From Microlunatus sagamiharensis (GTDB lineage Bacteria > Actinomycetota > Actinomycetes > Propionibacteriales > Propionibacteriaceae): a stretch of 64,000 nucleotides of DNA. The stretch is taken from assembly GCF_900105785.1 (NCBI RefSeq), contig NZ_LT629799.1, positions 3,472,001-3,536,000 of the forward strand. Reading direction: 5' to 3'. Both the position numbers and the translations under genes were made by a program. This document shows, piece by piece, positions 24,221 to 33,080 of the stretch. A model generated the notes under the pieces. That model had not been told where the DNA came from. It saw only the letters and a program-made list of their open reading frames with translations, and ran no database searches. Position 1 is the first letter of the stretch. Each line of letters opens with the position of its first letter.

Positions 24221-25897
24221 TCAGGCGAAGACGATGGAAAGGACGACGACGATGCCCAGCGCCGTGAAGCCCAGGAGCTTCGGCGACTCCCACCAGCGTC
24301 GCACGTAGCCCTCGTGCGGGTCACCGGCGTCGGGGTCGGGCACGCCCCAGACGAGGCCGCGCAGCTCGACCAGCGGCTTGGACTTGGTGGTCAGCGTGAC
24401 GATCACGGTGACCACGGCGTCGAGGACGAAGGCGGAGATGGCCGCGTAGAAGTTGATCATCTGCGCGTTGGCGGTCTGGGTCATGTCGCCGCCGGGGTAC
24501 ATGTGCGACCAGTTCGGACCGATGAGGAACTGGTAGATCGCCGCGCCGGCGGTGCCGGCCACCAGGCCCCACAGACCGGCCTTCGGCGTCGTCCGCTTCC
24601 AGAACATCGCGATGATGAAGGTGGCGAAGAGCGGCGCGTTGAAGAAGCCGAACAACGTCTGGATGTAGACCTGGATGTTGTTGTAGCCGGCCGCGATGAA
24701 CGCCGTGCCCACACCGATGAGGATGCCGACCACGGTGACGATGCGGCCGATGTTCAGGTAGTAGTGGTCCGGGAAGTTCTTCTTGATGTAGCTCTGCCAG
24801 ATGTCGTACGTGAAGACCGTGTTGAACGAGCTCACGTTGGCGGCCATGCCGGCCATGAAGGCGGCGAGCAGGCCGGCGAGCGCCACACCCAGGGCGCCGT
24901 TGGGCAGGTAGTGCCCCATCAGCGCCGGGATCGCGTAGTTGTAGTCGGTCTCGCCCTGTGCGTTCTTGAGCATGTCCGGGACCACGGTGATGGCGATGAG
25001 GCCCGGGATGATCGTGAGCGCCGGGATGAAGATCTTGGGGTACGCGCCGATGAGCGGGGTGCGCTCGGCGGCCGAGAGGTTCTTGGCCGAGAGCGCGCGC
25101 TGGATCTCGGCGAAGTTCGTCGTCCAGTAGCCGAAGGACAGCACGAAGCCCAGGCCCATGACGATGCCGATCCAGTCACCGAGCGGGTTGGTCCAGTTCC
25201 AGCCGGTGCCGCTCCACGTGGAGAAGAAACCCTCCTGGCCGGGCTGGGAGACGACCTTCTCCTTGAGCCCGCTCCAGCCGCCGACGTCCTTGAGGCCGAT
25301 GATCACCAGCGGGATGAGGCCCGCGATGATGACGAAGAACTGCAGCACCTCGTTGTAGATGGCGCCCGACAGGCCGCCGAGGGTGATGTAGGCGAGCACG
25401 AAGCCGGCCGAGACGAGGATGGCGAGCCAGGTCGGCCAGCCGAGGAGCGCCTCGATGATGATCGACATGGCGTAGAGGTTCACGCCGGCGTTGAGGACCG
25501 CGGCGGCGGCGAAGCTCAGGCCGTTGAAGAGGTGCGCGCCGGTGCCGAAGCGTCTCTTGAGGTACTCGGGGACGCTCCGCACCCGGCTGCCGTAGTAGAA
25601 GGGCATCATCACGAGGCCCAGGAAGATCATCGCCGGTACGGCGCCGATCCAGTAGAAGTGCACCGTCGACAACCCGTACTGGGCCCCGTTGGCCGCCATG
25701 CCGAGGATCTCGATGGCGCCGAGGTTGGCCGAGATGAAGGCCAGGCCCGTCACCCAGGCCGGCAGCGACCGGCCCGACAGCAGGAAGTCCTCGCTGGTGG
25801 CCACGGCCCGGCGCGCGAGCACGCCGATCGCGATCACCAGGACGAAGTAGATCGCCAGGATCGAGTAGTCGAAGATGTTCGTGTCGAGACGACCCAT
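24221..25897 (-). CDS. Sodium:solute symporter (SSS family)
   Basis: A 558-residue transporter with about 14 membrane helices. It has the SSS hallmarks: DYSILAIYFVLVIAIGVLARR in helix 1, the SEDFLLSGRSLPAWVTGLAFISANLGA loop and helix, and a central WTTNFAEIQRALSAKNLSAAERTPLIGAYPKIFIPALTI-type block (shown in pieces: NFAEIQRALSAKN, YPKIFIPAL). Sodium-driven uptake of a sugar, vitamin, amino acid or carboxylate is expected; members this long with GFFNAPLFATFIIAMFWKR often carry sugars or inositol. AAGGAG lies 6 nt before the ATG. It is the first gene of a two-gene operon. Confidence 0.92.
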   Translation of the reverse strand: MGRLDTNIFDYSILAIYFVLVIAIGVLARRAVATSEDFLLSGRSLPAWVTGLAFISANLGAIEILGMAANGAQYGLSTVHFYWIGAVPAMIFLGLVMMPFYYGSRVRSVPEYLKRRFGTGAHLFNGLSFAAAAVLNAGVNLYAMSIIIEALLGWPTWLAILVSAGFVLAYITLGGLSGAIYNEVLQFFVIIAGLIPLVIIGLKDVGGWSGLKEKVVSQPGQEGFFSTWSGTGWNWTNPLGDWIGIVMGLGFVLSFGYWTTNFAEIQRALSAKNLSAAERTPLIGAYPKIFIPALTIIPGLIAITVVPDMLKNAQGETDYNYAIPALMGHYLPNGALGVALAGLLAAFMAGMAANVSSFNTVFTYDIWQSYIKKNFPDHYYLNIGRIVTVVGILIGVGTAFIAAGYNNIQVYIQTLFGFFNAPLFATFIIAMFWKRTTPKAGLWGLVAGTAGAAIYQFLIGPNWSHMYPGGDMTQTANAQMINFYAAISAFVLDAVVTVIVTLTTKSKPLVELRGLVWGVPDPDAGDPHEGYVRRWWESPKLLGFTALGIVVVLSIVFA

Positions 25898-26039
25898 GAC
25901 GCTCCTTCGCAGCGGGAACTCGCGAACTCGGGGTCACGTTAGACCCGTTCCACGGACGCGTGCGGCCGGGTGCCCCTGGGACACGCGGGACGACTGAGGT
26001 GGCCCCTCCCGGGCTCTGGCGTCCGGCGTACGATCGACT

Positions 26040-26059
26040 AAGTTACTCACCAGTAACTT
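26040..26059. promoter_or_regulatory. Palindromic operator upstream of the acyl-CoA dehydrogenase
   Basis: AAGTTACT - CACC - AGTAACTT, 8-bp perfect arms, 27 nt before the ATG at 26086. Its AT-rich arms stand out in this DNA and include a possible -10 (TAAGTT). Size and symmetry suit a TetR-type repressor. Confidence 0.7.
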
Positions 26060-26085
26060 GTGCCGGCACCCGAGGAGCCTCGCCC

Positions 26086-27939
26086 ATGAGCCACTACCGG
26101 TCGAACCTGCGCGACACCGTGTTCACCCTCTTCGAGGTGCTCGGGCGCGAGGAGGTGCTGGGCACCGGGCCGTGGGAGGACCTCGACCGCGAGTCGGTCG
26201 AGGCGATCCTCGACGAGCTCGACCACCTCGCGAGGACGAAGCTGTCGGACTCGTTCGCCTCCTCCGACCGGCAGCCGCCCGTCTTCGACCCGGACACGCA
26301 CACGGTCACGGTCCCGGAGGCGTTCAAGCGCTCCTACCGCGCCCTGCTCGACTCGGGCGCCTGGCAGCTCGAGCTGCCCGCGGACCTGGGCGGCCAGCCG
26401 AGCCCGCCGTCGCTGCAGTGGGCCGCCAACGAGCTGCTGCTCGGGGCCAACCCGGCGGCCTTCCTCTACGCCGCCGGCCCGAAGATGGCGCAGGTCCTGT
26501 GGCGCGAGGGCACCGAGCGCGACCGGAAGCTCGCCCAGCTCATGGTCGAGCGCGAGTGGGCCGCGACGATGGTGCTGACCGAGCCGGAGGCGGGTTCCGA
26601 CGTCGGGGCCGGCCGGACGAAGGCCTACCCGCAGGCCGACGGCACCTGGCACGTCGAGGGCGTCAAGCGGTTCATCACCTCCGCCGAGCACGACCTGACC
26701 GAGAACATCGTCCACCTGGTGCTCGCGCGGCCCGTGGGCGTCGAGGGCAAGGGCGGCCCGGGGACGAAGGGGCTGTCGCTGTTCCTGGTGCCCAAGTTCC
26801 ACGTCGACCTGGAGACCGGCGAGCTCGGCGAGCGCAACGGCGCCGTGACCACCGGCCTCGAGCACAAGATGGGCATCAAGGCCTCGGCGACGGGCGAGGT
26901 GACGTTCGGTGCGCAGGGCACGCCCGCCGTCGGCTGGCTGCTCGGCGACGTGCACGACGGCATCGCCCAGATGTTCCACATCATCGAGTACGCCCGGATG
27001 ATGGTCGGGACCAAGGCGATCGCCACCCTCTCAAGCGGCTACCTGAACGCGCTCGCGTACGCGAAGGAGCGGGTCCAGGGACCCGACCTGACGCGGGCGG
27101 CGGACAAGACCGCGCCGCGCACGACGATCGTGAACCACCCCGACGTGCGCCGTTCGCTGATGACGCAGAAGGCCGGTGTCGAGGGCATGCGGGCGCTGGT
27201 GCTCTTCACCGCGAGCGTGCAGGACCGGGTCGCGCTCGCCGCGTCCGAGGGCCGGGTCGACGACGAGGCCGTACGCCTCAACGACCTGCTGCTGCCGGTG
27301 GTCAAGGGTTACGGTTCCGAGAGGTCGTGGGTGCTGCTCGGCACCGAGTCGCTGCAGACGTTCGGCGGCTCGGGCTACGTCGAGGACCACCCGCTCGAGC
27401 AGTACGTCCGCGACGCCAAGATCGACACCCTCTACGAGGGCACGACGGCGATCCAGGGCCAGGACCTCTTCTTCCGCAAGATCGTCCGCGACCGCGGGCG
27501 GGCGCTCGGGGACCTGTCGGCGCAGGTGCAGGGCTGGATCGACGGCGGCGGCGGCAACGGCCGGCTCAAGGAGGAGCGCGAGCTGCTCCAGACCGCGCTC
27601 ACCGACACCGCCGGGATCGTCGAGGCGATGATCGGCAACGCGATGGGCTCGCAGGTGCCCGGGCAGGAGCGCGACATCTACCTCGTGGGGCTCAACACCA
27701 CGCGGCTGCTGATGGCGCTCGGTGACGTGGTCTGCGGCTGGCTCCTGCTGCGCGGCGCCGAGGTCGCGCTCGCCCGCCTCGGCGAGGACCAGCCGGCAGG
27801 CGAGCAGGCCTTCTACGAGGGCAAGGTCGCCGCGGCTCGGTGGTTCGCCCGCACGGTCCTCCCCCGCCTCACCGCGGAGCGCGTGGCCGCCGAGCAGACC
27901 GACCTCTCCGTGATGGACCTCCCCGAGGCCGCCTTCTAG
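26086..27939 (+). CDS. Acyl-CoA dehydrogenase (long, FadE5-type)
   Basis: A 617-residue FAD enzyme, longer than ordinary acyl-CoA dehydrogenases (about 380) because of an N-terminal alpha-helical extension and a C-terminal extra domain, as in mycobacterial FadE5-like enzymes. Seen: [20 protein letters not shown] (flavin/substrate motif), [37 protein letters not shown], and [33 protein letters not shown] shortened here as [17 protein letters not shown] and [12 protein letters not shown], the latter carrying the catalytic-type Glu. It oxidises an acyl-CoA to the enoyl-CoA. GAGGAG precedes the ATG; the palindrome 27 nt upstream of the ATG suggests repression. Confidence 0.93.
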   Translation: MSHYRSNLRDTVFTLFEVLGREEVLGTGPWEDLDRESVEAILDELDHLARTKLSDSFASSDRQPPVFDPDTHTVTVPEAFKRSYRALLDSGAWQLELPADLGGQPSPPSLQWAANELLLGANPAAFLYAAGPKMAQVLWREGTERDRKLAQLMVEREWAATMVLTEPEAGSDVGAGRTKAYPQADGTWHVEGVKRFITSAEHDLTENIVHLVLARPVGVEGKGGPGTKGLSLFLVPKFHVDLETGELGERNGAVTTGLEHKMGIKASATGEVTFGAQGTPAVGWLLGDVHDGIAQMFHIIEYARMMVGTKAIATLSSGYLNALAYAKERVQGPDLTRAADKTAPRTTIVNHPDVRRSLMTQKAGVEGMRALVLFTASVQDRVALAASEGRVDDEAVRLNDLLLPVVKGYGSERSWVLLGTESLQTFGGSGYVEDHPLEQYVRDAKIDTLYEGTTAIQGQDLFFRKIVRDRGRALGDLSAQVQGWIDGGGGNGRLKEERELLQTALTDTAGIVEAMIGNAMGSQVPGQERDIYLVGLNTTRLLMALGDVVCGWLLLRGAEVALARLGEDQPAGEQAFYEGKVAAARWFARTVLPRLTAERVAAEQTDLSVMDLPEAAF

Positions 27940-28886
27940 CCGCCTTCTGCTGACATCGACTCACTCGATGCTCGGCGGAGCAGCCGCTGAGCGTGGCGGC
28001 GAGCTCCGGGAGGCATCGAGTGAGTCGATGTCAGCAAGAGCGCGTCCCTGATCGTCTGCACGACGTGGTCAGGACGGTCCCGCAGCATCGCCCAGGTGAA
28101 GCGCAGCACCGTCCACCCCTCGAGGACCAGCGCGTTCTGGCGCCAGCGGTCGTTCTCGAAGACGTCGACGTCGTCCTCGTGCAGCCGACCGTCGATCTCC
28201 ACCACGAGCATCGCGTCGGCGAACGCGACGTCGAGGTAGTAGCGGCGTCCACCTGCCCGGACCGGGAGGTTGGCCTTCCACCCTGAGATGCCCGCCTCCC
28301 GGAGCAGCCGGTGGCAGAGGCGCTCGGCCGCCGACCACGGTTCGTCGCGCGAGTCGAGCAGGTGGCGGAGCCGCTGCCGGTTGCCCCGCCGTCCCGCCGT
28401 CAGGTCGAGCGCCTCTGCGAGCCCGGTCAGCGTTGCCGCCCTCGTCCGGAGCACGTCGTCGATAGCATCCGCGTCCTCGAGAGCGAGGTCCAGCGCCGTG
28501 AGGGCCGGGGCCGTCAACCTCAGGCCCTTGCGCTCCCACACCAGCTCGTCCGGGACCCGGCGTCGCACCAGCCGGAACCCGGGTCGCTCGAGCTGCCGGG
28601 TGGTGGCCGCCTCCACCACGTCCACCCGGGCCGTCGGCCGGAAGGTGAGACGGGCCGCCGCCGCACCGGTGAGCACCGCGTCCGGGCACCACCGACGCAG
28701 CGCCAGCACCCGGACCCGGAAGTCGTCGACCTGGTCCGCCGCGGCGTAGACGCCCGGGAGAACGGGTGCCAGCTCTCCGGCCCGGACCAACGCGTCGATC
28801 GAGGTCCGCAGGGCGGCGTCCTCCCTGCGGCAGACGACGCCGTCGCGCCGCAGCGCGAGCCGCACCTCGTCCTGGAGCCTCGACAC
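27936..28886 (-). CDS. DUF559-domain protein (restriction-endonuclease-like fold)
   Basis: A 316-residue protein with an N-terminal winged-helix/AbiEi-like part ([18 protein letters not shown]) and a C-terminal DUF559 domain ([35 protein letters not shown] given in parts: [19 protein letters not shown], then [15 protein letters not shown]). The D...ExD pattern is that of PD-(D/E)xK nuclease folds. Such proteins are abundant in actinobacteria with unknown function. Stops overlap with the acyl-CoA dehydrogenase at the shared CTAG. The last 30 or so residues are encoded by an inverted repeat. Start GTG 28886 is a choice without a clear Shine-Dalgarno; GTG 28913 is possible. Confidence 0.75.
   Translation of the reverse strand: MSRLQDEVRLALRRDGVVCRREDAALRTSIDALVRAGELAPVLPGVYAAADQVDDFRVRVLALRRWCPDAVLTGAAAARLTFRPTARVDVVEAATTRQLERPGFRLVRRRVPDELVWERKGLRLTAPALTALDLALEDADAIDDVLRTRAATLTGLAEALDLTAGRRGNRQRLRHLLDSRDEPWSAAERLCHRLLREAGISGWKANLPVRAGGRRYYLDVAFADAMLVVEIDGRLHEDDVDVFENDRWRQNALVLEGWTVLRFTWAMLRDRPDHVVQTIRDALLLTSTHSMPPGARRHAQRLLRRASSESMSAEGG
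27948..28036. repeat. Inverted repeat with 24-bp perfect arms
   Basis: TGCTGACATCGACTCACTCG begins the left arm (27948-27971); the right arm (28013-28036) is its exact reverse complement, 41 nt apart. It lies between the ends of two convergent genes but inside the reading frame of the DUF559 gene. Possible two-way terminator. Confidence 0.9.
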
Positions 28887-28975
28887 CGGACCAGGAGGCC
28901 AGACGGCCACGCGTCGCGGAAGGCGCGTGGCGGCACCGACAACACGCGGTGCCGGGCGGACGACACCTGCCTGGG

Positions 28976-29834
28976 TCAGCGCCGGTCGCGGTACTGGGCC
29001 GGGGTCACGCCGACGAGGGCGCGGAAGTCGCGGGTGAAGTGGGCCTGGTCGTACCAGCCGTGCTCGGCGGCGAGGTCGGCCAGCGAACCCTCCCAGCCCG
29101 CGTCGAGCGCGCTCACCACGTCGTGCATGCGGTGCCGCGCGAGGACCCACTTGGGCCCGAGCCCGACGTAGCGCGCGAACAGGCGCTGCAGCCGGCGGTC
29201 GGAGAGGCCGTGGCGCTCGGCGACCTGGGCGACGCGGACCAGCGAACGGTCGGCGAGCAGCTCGGCCAGGACCGCGAGCACGAGGTCGCGGTCGGGGTCA
29301 GGTCGCGCCGCCGCGGCCAGCGAGCGCAGCGCCGCCTCCACCCGCGCCCGGTCCTGATCGAGCGGGGCGCCTGTGTCGTGCAGCGTGCCCAGGACCTCGA
29401 CGACGGGCGCGGGCAGCAGGTCGGCAGCCGCCACCGTGCGCTCGACGAGGCTGCTCGCGTCGAACCCGGCGAGGGCCGGCAGGCCGCCCGGCCGGAACCG
29501 CACGCCCCACACCCAGCCCTGCCCGACCGTCTCGACGTCGAACCGCCGCGCCACGGGGCCGGTGACCAGCACCGGCTCGGGCGGGGCGCCAGGACGGCGT
29601 ACGCCGCGCTCGACGGTGAGGTTGACCGTCGGGTGCGGGAGCACCTGGCTGCTGTACCGGACGCCCTCGGGGAGCGACCACCGCAGCACCCAGTGGTTCT
29701 CGACCCAGGGCGCGAGGTCGGGCGCCGGGGCGAGGCGGACGAGGTCGACGTGCCGGGCGAACTCCTCGGGCCGCAGGATGCCGCCGGTGCCGACCGTCGC
29801 GCCCGGGCGGCGTCGCGTTCGTCCTAGCCGGCAC
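28976..29834 (-). CDS. AraC-family transcriptional regulator, 5' end probably frameshifted
   Basis: About 270 residues: an N-terminal sensing domain of the DUF6597 type (HVDLVRLAPAPDLAPWVENHW, VLPHPTVNLTVERG, GVRFRPGGLPAL) and a C-terminal double HTH (VAQVAERHGLSDRRLQRLFARYVGL, SLADLAAEHGWYDQAHFTRDF, VGVTPAQYR). The reading frame of the domains has no ATG, GTG or TTG in the right place. A good leaderless start (TAGGAT, 6 nt, GTG 29834) is in another frame; a one-base indel near 29799-29812 would join it. I therefore give 29834 as the likely start. Effector and targets unknown; possibly the divergent VOC gene. Confidence 0.75.
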
Positions 29835-29840
29835 GGCTCG

Positions 29841-29850
29841 ATCCTAGGGA
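29841..29850. promoter_or_regulatory. Overlapping divergent -10 boxes
   Basis: Minus strand TAGGAT (29841-29846) serves the AraC gene; plus strand TAGGGA (29845-29850) is the likely -10 of the VOC gene at 29861. They share the palindrome CCTAGG, so the two promoters cannot be occupied together. Confidence 0.5.
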
Positions 29851-29860
29851 CGCTGGGCCC

Positions 29861-30229
29861 ATGACGACCGAGCTGAAGATGACGACCCTGGACTGCGCCG
29901 ACCCCCGGGCGGAGGCGGCCTTCTGGGCTGAGCTGCTGGGTTGGTCGGTGCTCGCGGCCGAGGACGAGTACGCGATGCTCGCGCCGGCGGGCGGCGGACC
30001 GGCCCTCGGCTTCGGGCGGGTCGAGGGCTACGAGGCGCCGGCCTGGCCGAACCCGCACGGCACGAAGCAGTTCCACCTCGACCTGGCCTGCGACGACCTC
30101 GCCGCGGAGGAGCAGCGCGCTCTGGCCCTCGGCGCCGCGCTCGCCGAACCCCAGCCCGGCGACACCTGGCGGGTCCTGCTCGACCCGGCCGGGCACCCCT
30201 TCTGCCTGACCGACGCCGCCCGTTGGTGA
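29861..30229 (+). CDS. VOC/glyoxalase-like protein
   Basis: A 122-residue single-domain protein of the glyoxalase-like type: KMTTLDCADPRAEAAFWAELLGWSV at the start, QFHLDLACDDLAAEEQRALALGA in the middle, and VLLDPAGHPFCLTDA at the end, with a glutamate-free metal site as in many of these proteins. The family includes resistance proteins and dioxygenases; no reaction can be given. It is divergent from the AraC regulator across 26 nt, which may control it. No Shine-Dalgarno is visible. Confidence 0.88.
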   Translation: MTTELKMTTLDCADPRAEAAFWAELLGWSVLAAEDEYAMLAPAGGGPALGFGRVEGYEAPAWPNPHGTKQFHLDLACDDLAAEEQRALALGAALAEPQPGDTWRVLLDPAGHPFCLTDAARW

Positions 30230-30265
30230 CCCGGGCCAGACTGGATCCCCACCCGTACGCCGACG

Positions 30266-30440
30266 GGTAGGTTGCCGCGCCCGAAGGCCCTCGAAAGGCG
30301 CCGCAACCTACCGCTCGGCGTTCGTACCGCCGACCGCTACCGCTCGGCGTTCGTACCCCCGACCGCTACCGCTCGGCGCACGTACCGCCGACCGGTAGGT
30401 TGCGGCGCTCTGCGAGCCGAGAAACGCGCGGCAACCTACC
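30266..30440. repeat. Composite repeat: two GGTAGGTTGC hairpins around a 29-bp tandem repeat
   Basis: Hairpin 1 (30266-30312) and hairpin 2 (30394-30440) have arms GGTAGGTTGC-n-GCGC and GCGC-n-GCAACCTACC. Between them lie three contiguous 29-bp units (30306-30334, 30335-30363, 30364-30392) with core CTACCGCTCGGCG and CGTACC. The whole fills the gap between convergent genes. There are no spacers, so it is not a CRISPR array. Confidence 0.88.
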
Positions 30441-30484
30441 GCTCGGCGGGACGAGCGCGGGCGAGCGCGGGTAGGGAGAAGGGG

Positions 30485-32014
30485 TCAGAAGAGCAGGCCC
30501 AGGCCCGGGTCCGTGAGGATCTGGGCGACGGTCGACAGGAACACCGACCCCTGCTCCCCGTCGACCAGGCGGTGGTCGAAGGACACGGCCAGGGTCGTGA
30601 CCCAGCGCGGCTCGATGCGCTCGTCGCGCCCGCTGCCGACGACCCACGGCCGCCGGGCGATCTGGCCGACGCAGAGGATGCCGGCCTCGCCCGGGTTGAC
30701 GATCGGCGTGCCCGCGTCGACGCCGAACGTGCCGACGTTGGTGATCGTGAACGTCCCGCCGGCCATGTCGGCCGGCGTGGTCCGGCCCTCGCGCGCGGTG
30801 CTGACCGTGGCGTTGATCGCCTGCGCCATCTCGAGCAGGGTCATCGCGTCGGCGCCCTTGAGGTTGGGCACCACCAGGCCCCGCGGCGTCGCCGCGGCGA
30901 TGCCGAGGTTGACGTAGTGGAGCGTGGCGATCTCCTGCGCGGCCTCGTCCCAGTACGCGTTCAGCTGCGGCACGCGGCTCAGGGCCACGCACACGGCCTT
31001 GGCGATCACGAGCAGCGGGGAGATCTTCACCCCGCGGAACTCGCGCCGGTCACGCAGCCGCTCGACGAGCTCCATCGTCGCGGTGACGTCGCAGGTGACC
31101 CACTCGGTGACGTGCGGCGCGGTGAACGCCGAGCGGACCATGGCCTCGGCGGTCGCCTTGCGCACGCCCTTGATCGGGACGCGCGTCTCGCGGCTCGAGT
31201 CCGGGTCGGGCGTCCGCGACGGCGCGGGCGGGACCACGGCCCGACCGGGTGCCGGGGCTGCCGCGACGGCCGGCGCGGGAGCGGCAGCAGCCGGCTGGCT
31301 CGCGCGGTCGACGTCCTCGCGGGTGATGACGCCCCCGGGGCCGCTGCCGGTCAGCGTCGTCAGGTCGACGCCCCGGTCGCGGGCGAGCTTGCGGACCGGC
31401 GGCTTGGCCAGCACCGCCGGGCCGCCCACCGGGGGCTGCGCCGGCGCGGCGGGGGCCCCGGGCTCGGCGGGCAGCGCGTACGACGACACGGGCGCCTGGA
31501 CCGGAACCTGCGCGGCCGGGTCGTCGGCGACCGGGCTCGCGGGGGCCGCGGGCTGCGCCGGAGCGCCGCCGGTACGCCGGGGCCGGCGCCGCGCCTCGGT
31601 GGACCTCGGGCCGTAGCCGACCAGGTTCGCGACGCGGGCGGGACCCTCGCCGTCGGCGACGCTCGGGACCTTCTCCCCCGGCATCGGCGGCACGAAGTCG
31701 TGCTTGCCCGTCGGCTGGTGCTCAGCGGGCTCGGCGGAGTCGGCCGGCTCCGCCGGAACCGGCTCGTCGTCGGCACCGTCCGAGATCGCGATGATCGGCG
31801 CGCCGACGTCGACCATCTGGCCCTCGTCGGCGAGCAGCGCGGTCACGGTGCCCGCGTACGGGCTGGGCAGCTCGACCAGCGACTTGGAGGTCTCGATCTC
31901 CACGACGATGTCGTTGATCTTGATCTCGTCGCCGACCGCCACCCGCCAGGTGACGATCTCGGCCTCGACCAGGCCCTCGCCGGGATCGGGCAGGCGGAAG
32001 TGGTTCGTCGCCAT
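30485..32014 (-). CDS. 2-oxoacid dehydrogenase E2 (dihydrolipoamide acyltransferase)
   Basis: A 509-residue E2 subunit. One lipoyl domain (residues about 1-80, lipoyl Lys in EIETSKSLVELPSPYAG), a long Pro/Ala linker with conserved patches (FVPPMPGEKVPSVADGE, VANLVGYGPRSTEARRR), a peripheral-subunit-binding domain (VRKLARDRGVDLTTLTGSG) and the catalytic domain ending in SFDHRLVDGEQGS (His and Asp of the active site). It accepts the acyl group from E1 and passes it to CoA. Last gene of the E1alpha-E1beta-E2 operon, 19 nt after E1beta. Pyruvate or branched-chain specificity cannot be settled from sequence; the linker patches recall actinobacterial branched-chain complexes. Confidence 0.94.
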   Translation of the reverse strand: MATNHFRLPDPGEGLVEAEIVTWRVAVGDEIKINDIVVEIETSKSLVELPSPYAGTVTALLADEGQMVDVGAPIIAISDGADDEPVPAEPADSAEPAEHQPTGKHDFVPPMPGEKVPSVADGEGPARVANLVGYGPRSTEARRRPRRTGGAPAQPAAPASPVADDPAAQVPVQAPVSSYALPAEPGAPAAPAQPPVGGPAVLAKPPVRKLARDRGVDLTTLTGSGPGGVITREDVDRASQPAAAAPAPAVAAAPAPGRAVVPPAPSRTPDPDSSRETRVPIKGVRKATAEAMVRSAFTAPHVTEWVTCDVTATMELVERLRDRREFRGVKISPLLVIAKAVCVALSRVPQLNAYWDEAAQEIATLHYVNLGIAAATPRGLVVPNLKGADAMTLLEMAQAINATVSTAREGRTTPADMAGGTFTITNVGTFGVDAGTPIVNPGEAGILCVGQIARRPWVVGSGRDERIEPRWVTTLAVSFDHRLVDGEQGSVFLSTVAQILTDPGLGLLF

Positions 32015-32033
32015 CGCTTCGGAGTCCGTTCGC

Positions 32034-33080
32034 TCAGTAGGCCAGCGACCGGTCGACCGCGTCGAGCACGCGGTCGAGGTCGGGCAGGTAGTCCTCCTCG
32101 GCCCGGCTGGGCGGGTAGGGCACGTCCATGCCCGCCACCCGCAGCACCGGGGCCTCGAGGGAGTAGAAGCACTCCTCGCTGATGCGCGCCGCGACCTCCG
32201 CGCCCAGCCCGACGCTCACCGGCGCCTCGTGCACGACGACGGCGTGGCCGGTGCGGCGCACCGACTCCAGGACGGGCCCGAGGTCCAGCGGCGAGAGCGT
32301 GCGCAGGTCGATCACCTCGAGCTCGCGGCCCTCGTCGGCCGCGGCGGTGGCGGCCTCGAGGCAGGTCTTGACCATTGGGCCGTACGCGATCAACGTGCCG
32401 TCGCGCCCCGGGCGGACCACCCGCGAGGAGTGCAGGCCGAGCGGCTCGGTGGTGGTGTCCACCTCGGCCTTCTCGTAGTAGCGCCGCTTGGGCTCGAAGA
32501 AGACCACCGGGTCGTCGGAGGCGACGGCCTGCTGGATCATCCAGTAGGCGTCGACCGGGTTGGAGCAGGCGACGACCTTGAGCCCGACCGTGTGGGCGAA
32601 GAGGGCCTCGGGCGACTCGCTGTGGTGCTCGACCGCGCCGATGCCGCCGCCGAAGGGGATGCGGATGACGATCGGCATCGCGACCTGGCCCTTGGAGCGC
32701 CAGCGCATCCGCGCCACCTGCGTGACGATCTGGTCGAAGGCCGGGAAGACGAAGCCGTCGAACTGGATCTCGCAGACCGGGCGGTAGCCGCGGATCGCGA
32801 GCCCGACGGCGGTCCCGACGATGCCGCTCTCGGCCAGCGGGGTGTCGATGACGCGCGACTCGCCGAAGTCCTTCTGCAGGCCCTCGGTCACGCGGAACAC
32901 GCCGCCGAGCTTGCCGATGTCCTCGCCGGCGAGCAGGACCTTGGGGTCGTCCTCCATCGCCTTGCGCAGCCCGGCGTTGAGCGCCTTGGCCATGGTCATC
33001 GTCCGCACCGGGGCGGGCGTGCCCTCGTCGCGCCCCCGGGAACCGGGACCGCTGCTCGCGCGCACGCTGGTGGTGCTCAT
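32034..33080 (-). CDS. 2-oxoacid dehydrogenase E1 beta subunit
   Basis: A 348-residue beta subunit of an alpha2-beta2 thiamine-diphosphate E1. Seen: TMAKALNAGLRKAMEDDPKVLLAGEDIG, GVFRVTEGLQKDFG, DTPLAESGIVGTAVGLAIRG, FDGFVFPAFDQIVTQVARMR and the C-terminal EVIDLRTLSPLD and VVVHEAPV. It completes the thiamine site and binds E2. The ATG overlaps the E1alpha stop (ATGA), so the open frame upstream is ignored. An N-terminal 25-residue Ser/Arg-rich extension precedes the domain. Confidence 0.95.
   Translation of the reverse strand: MSTTSVRASSGPGSRGRDEGTPAPVRTMTMAKALNAGLRKAMEDDPKVLLAGEDIGKLGGVFRVTEGLQKDFGESRVIDTPLAESGIVGTAVGLAIRGYRPVCEIQFDGFVFPAFDQIVTQVARMRWRSKGQVAMPIVIRIPFGGGIGAVEHHSESPEALFAHTVGLKVVACSNPVDAYWMIQQAVASDDPVVFFEPKRRYYEKAEVDTTTEPLGLHSSRVVRPGRDGTLIAYGPMVKTCLEAATAAADEGRELEVIDLRTLSPLDLGPVLESVRRTGHAVVVHEAPVSVGLGAEVAARISEECFYSLEAPVLRVAGMDVPYPPSRAEEDYLPDLDRVLDAVDRSLAY

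Noticed and set aside
30306-30392. CRISPR-like array from 29-bp repeats
   Set aside because: The units follow each other without spacers and no cas genes are near.
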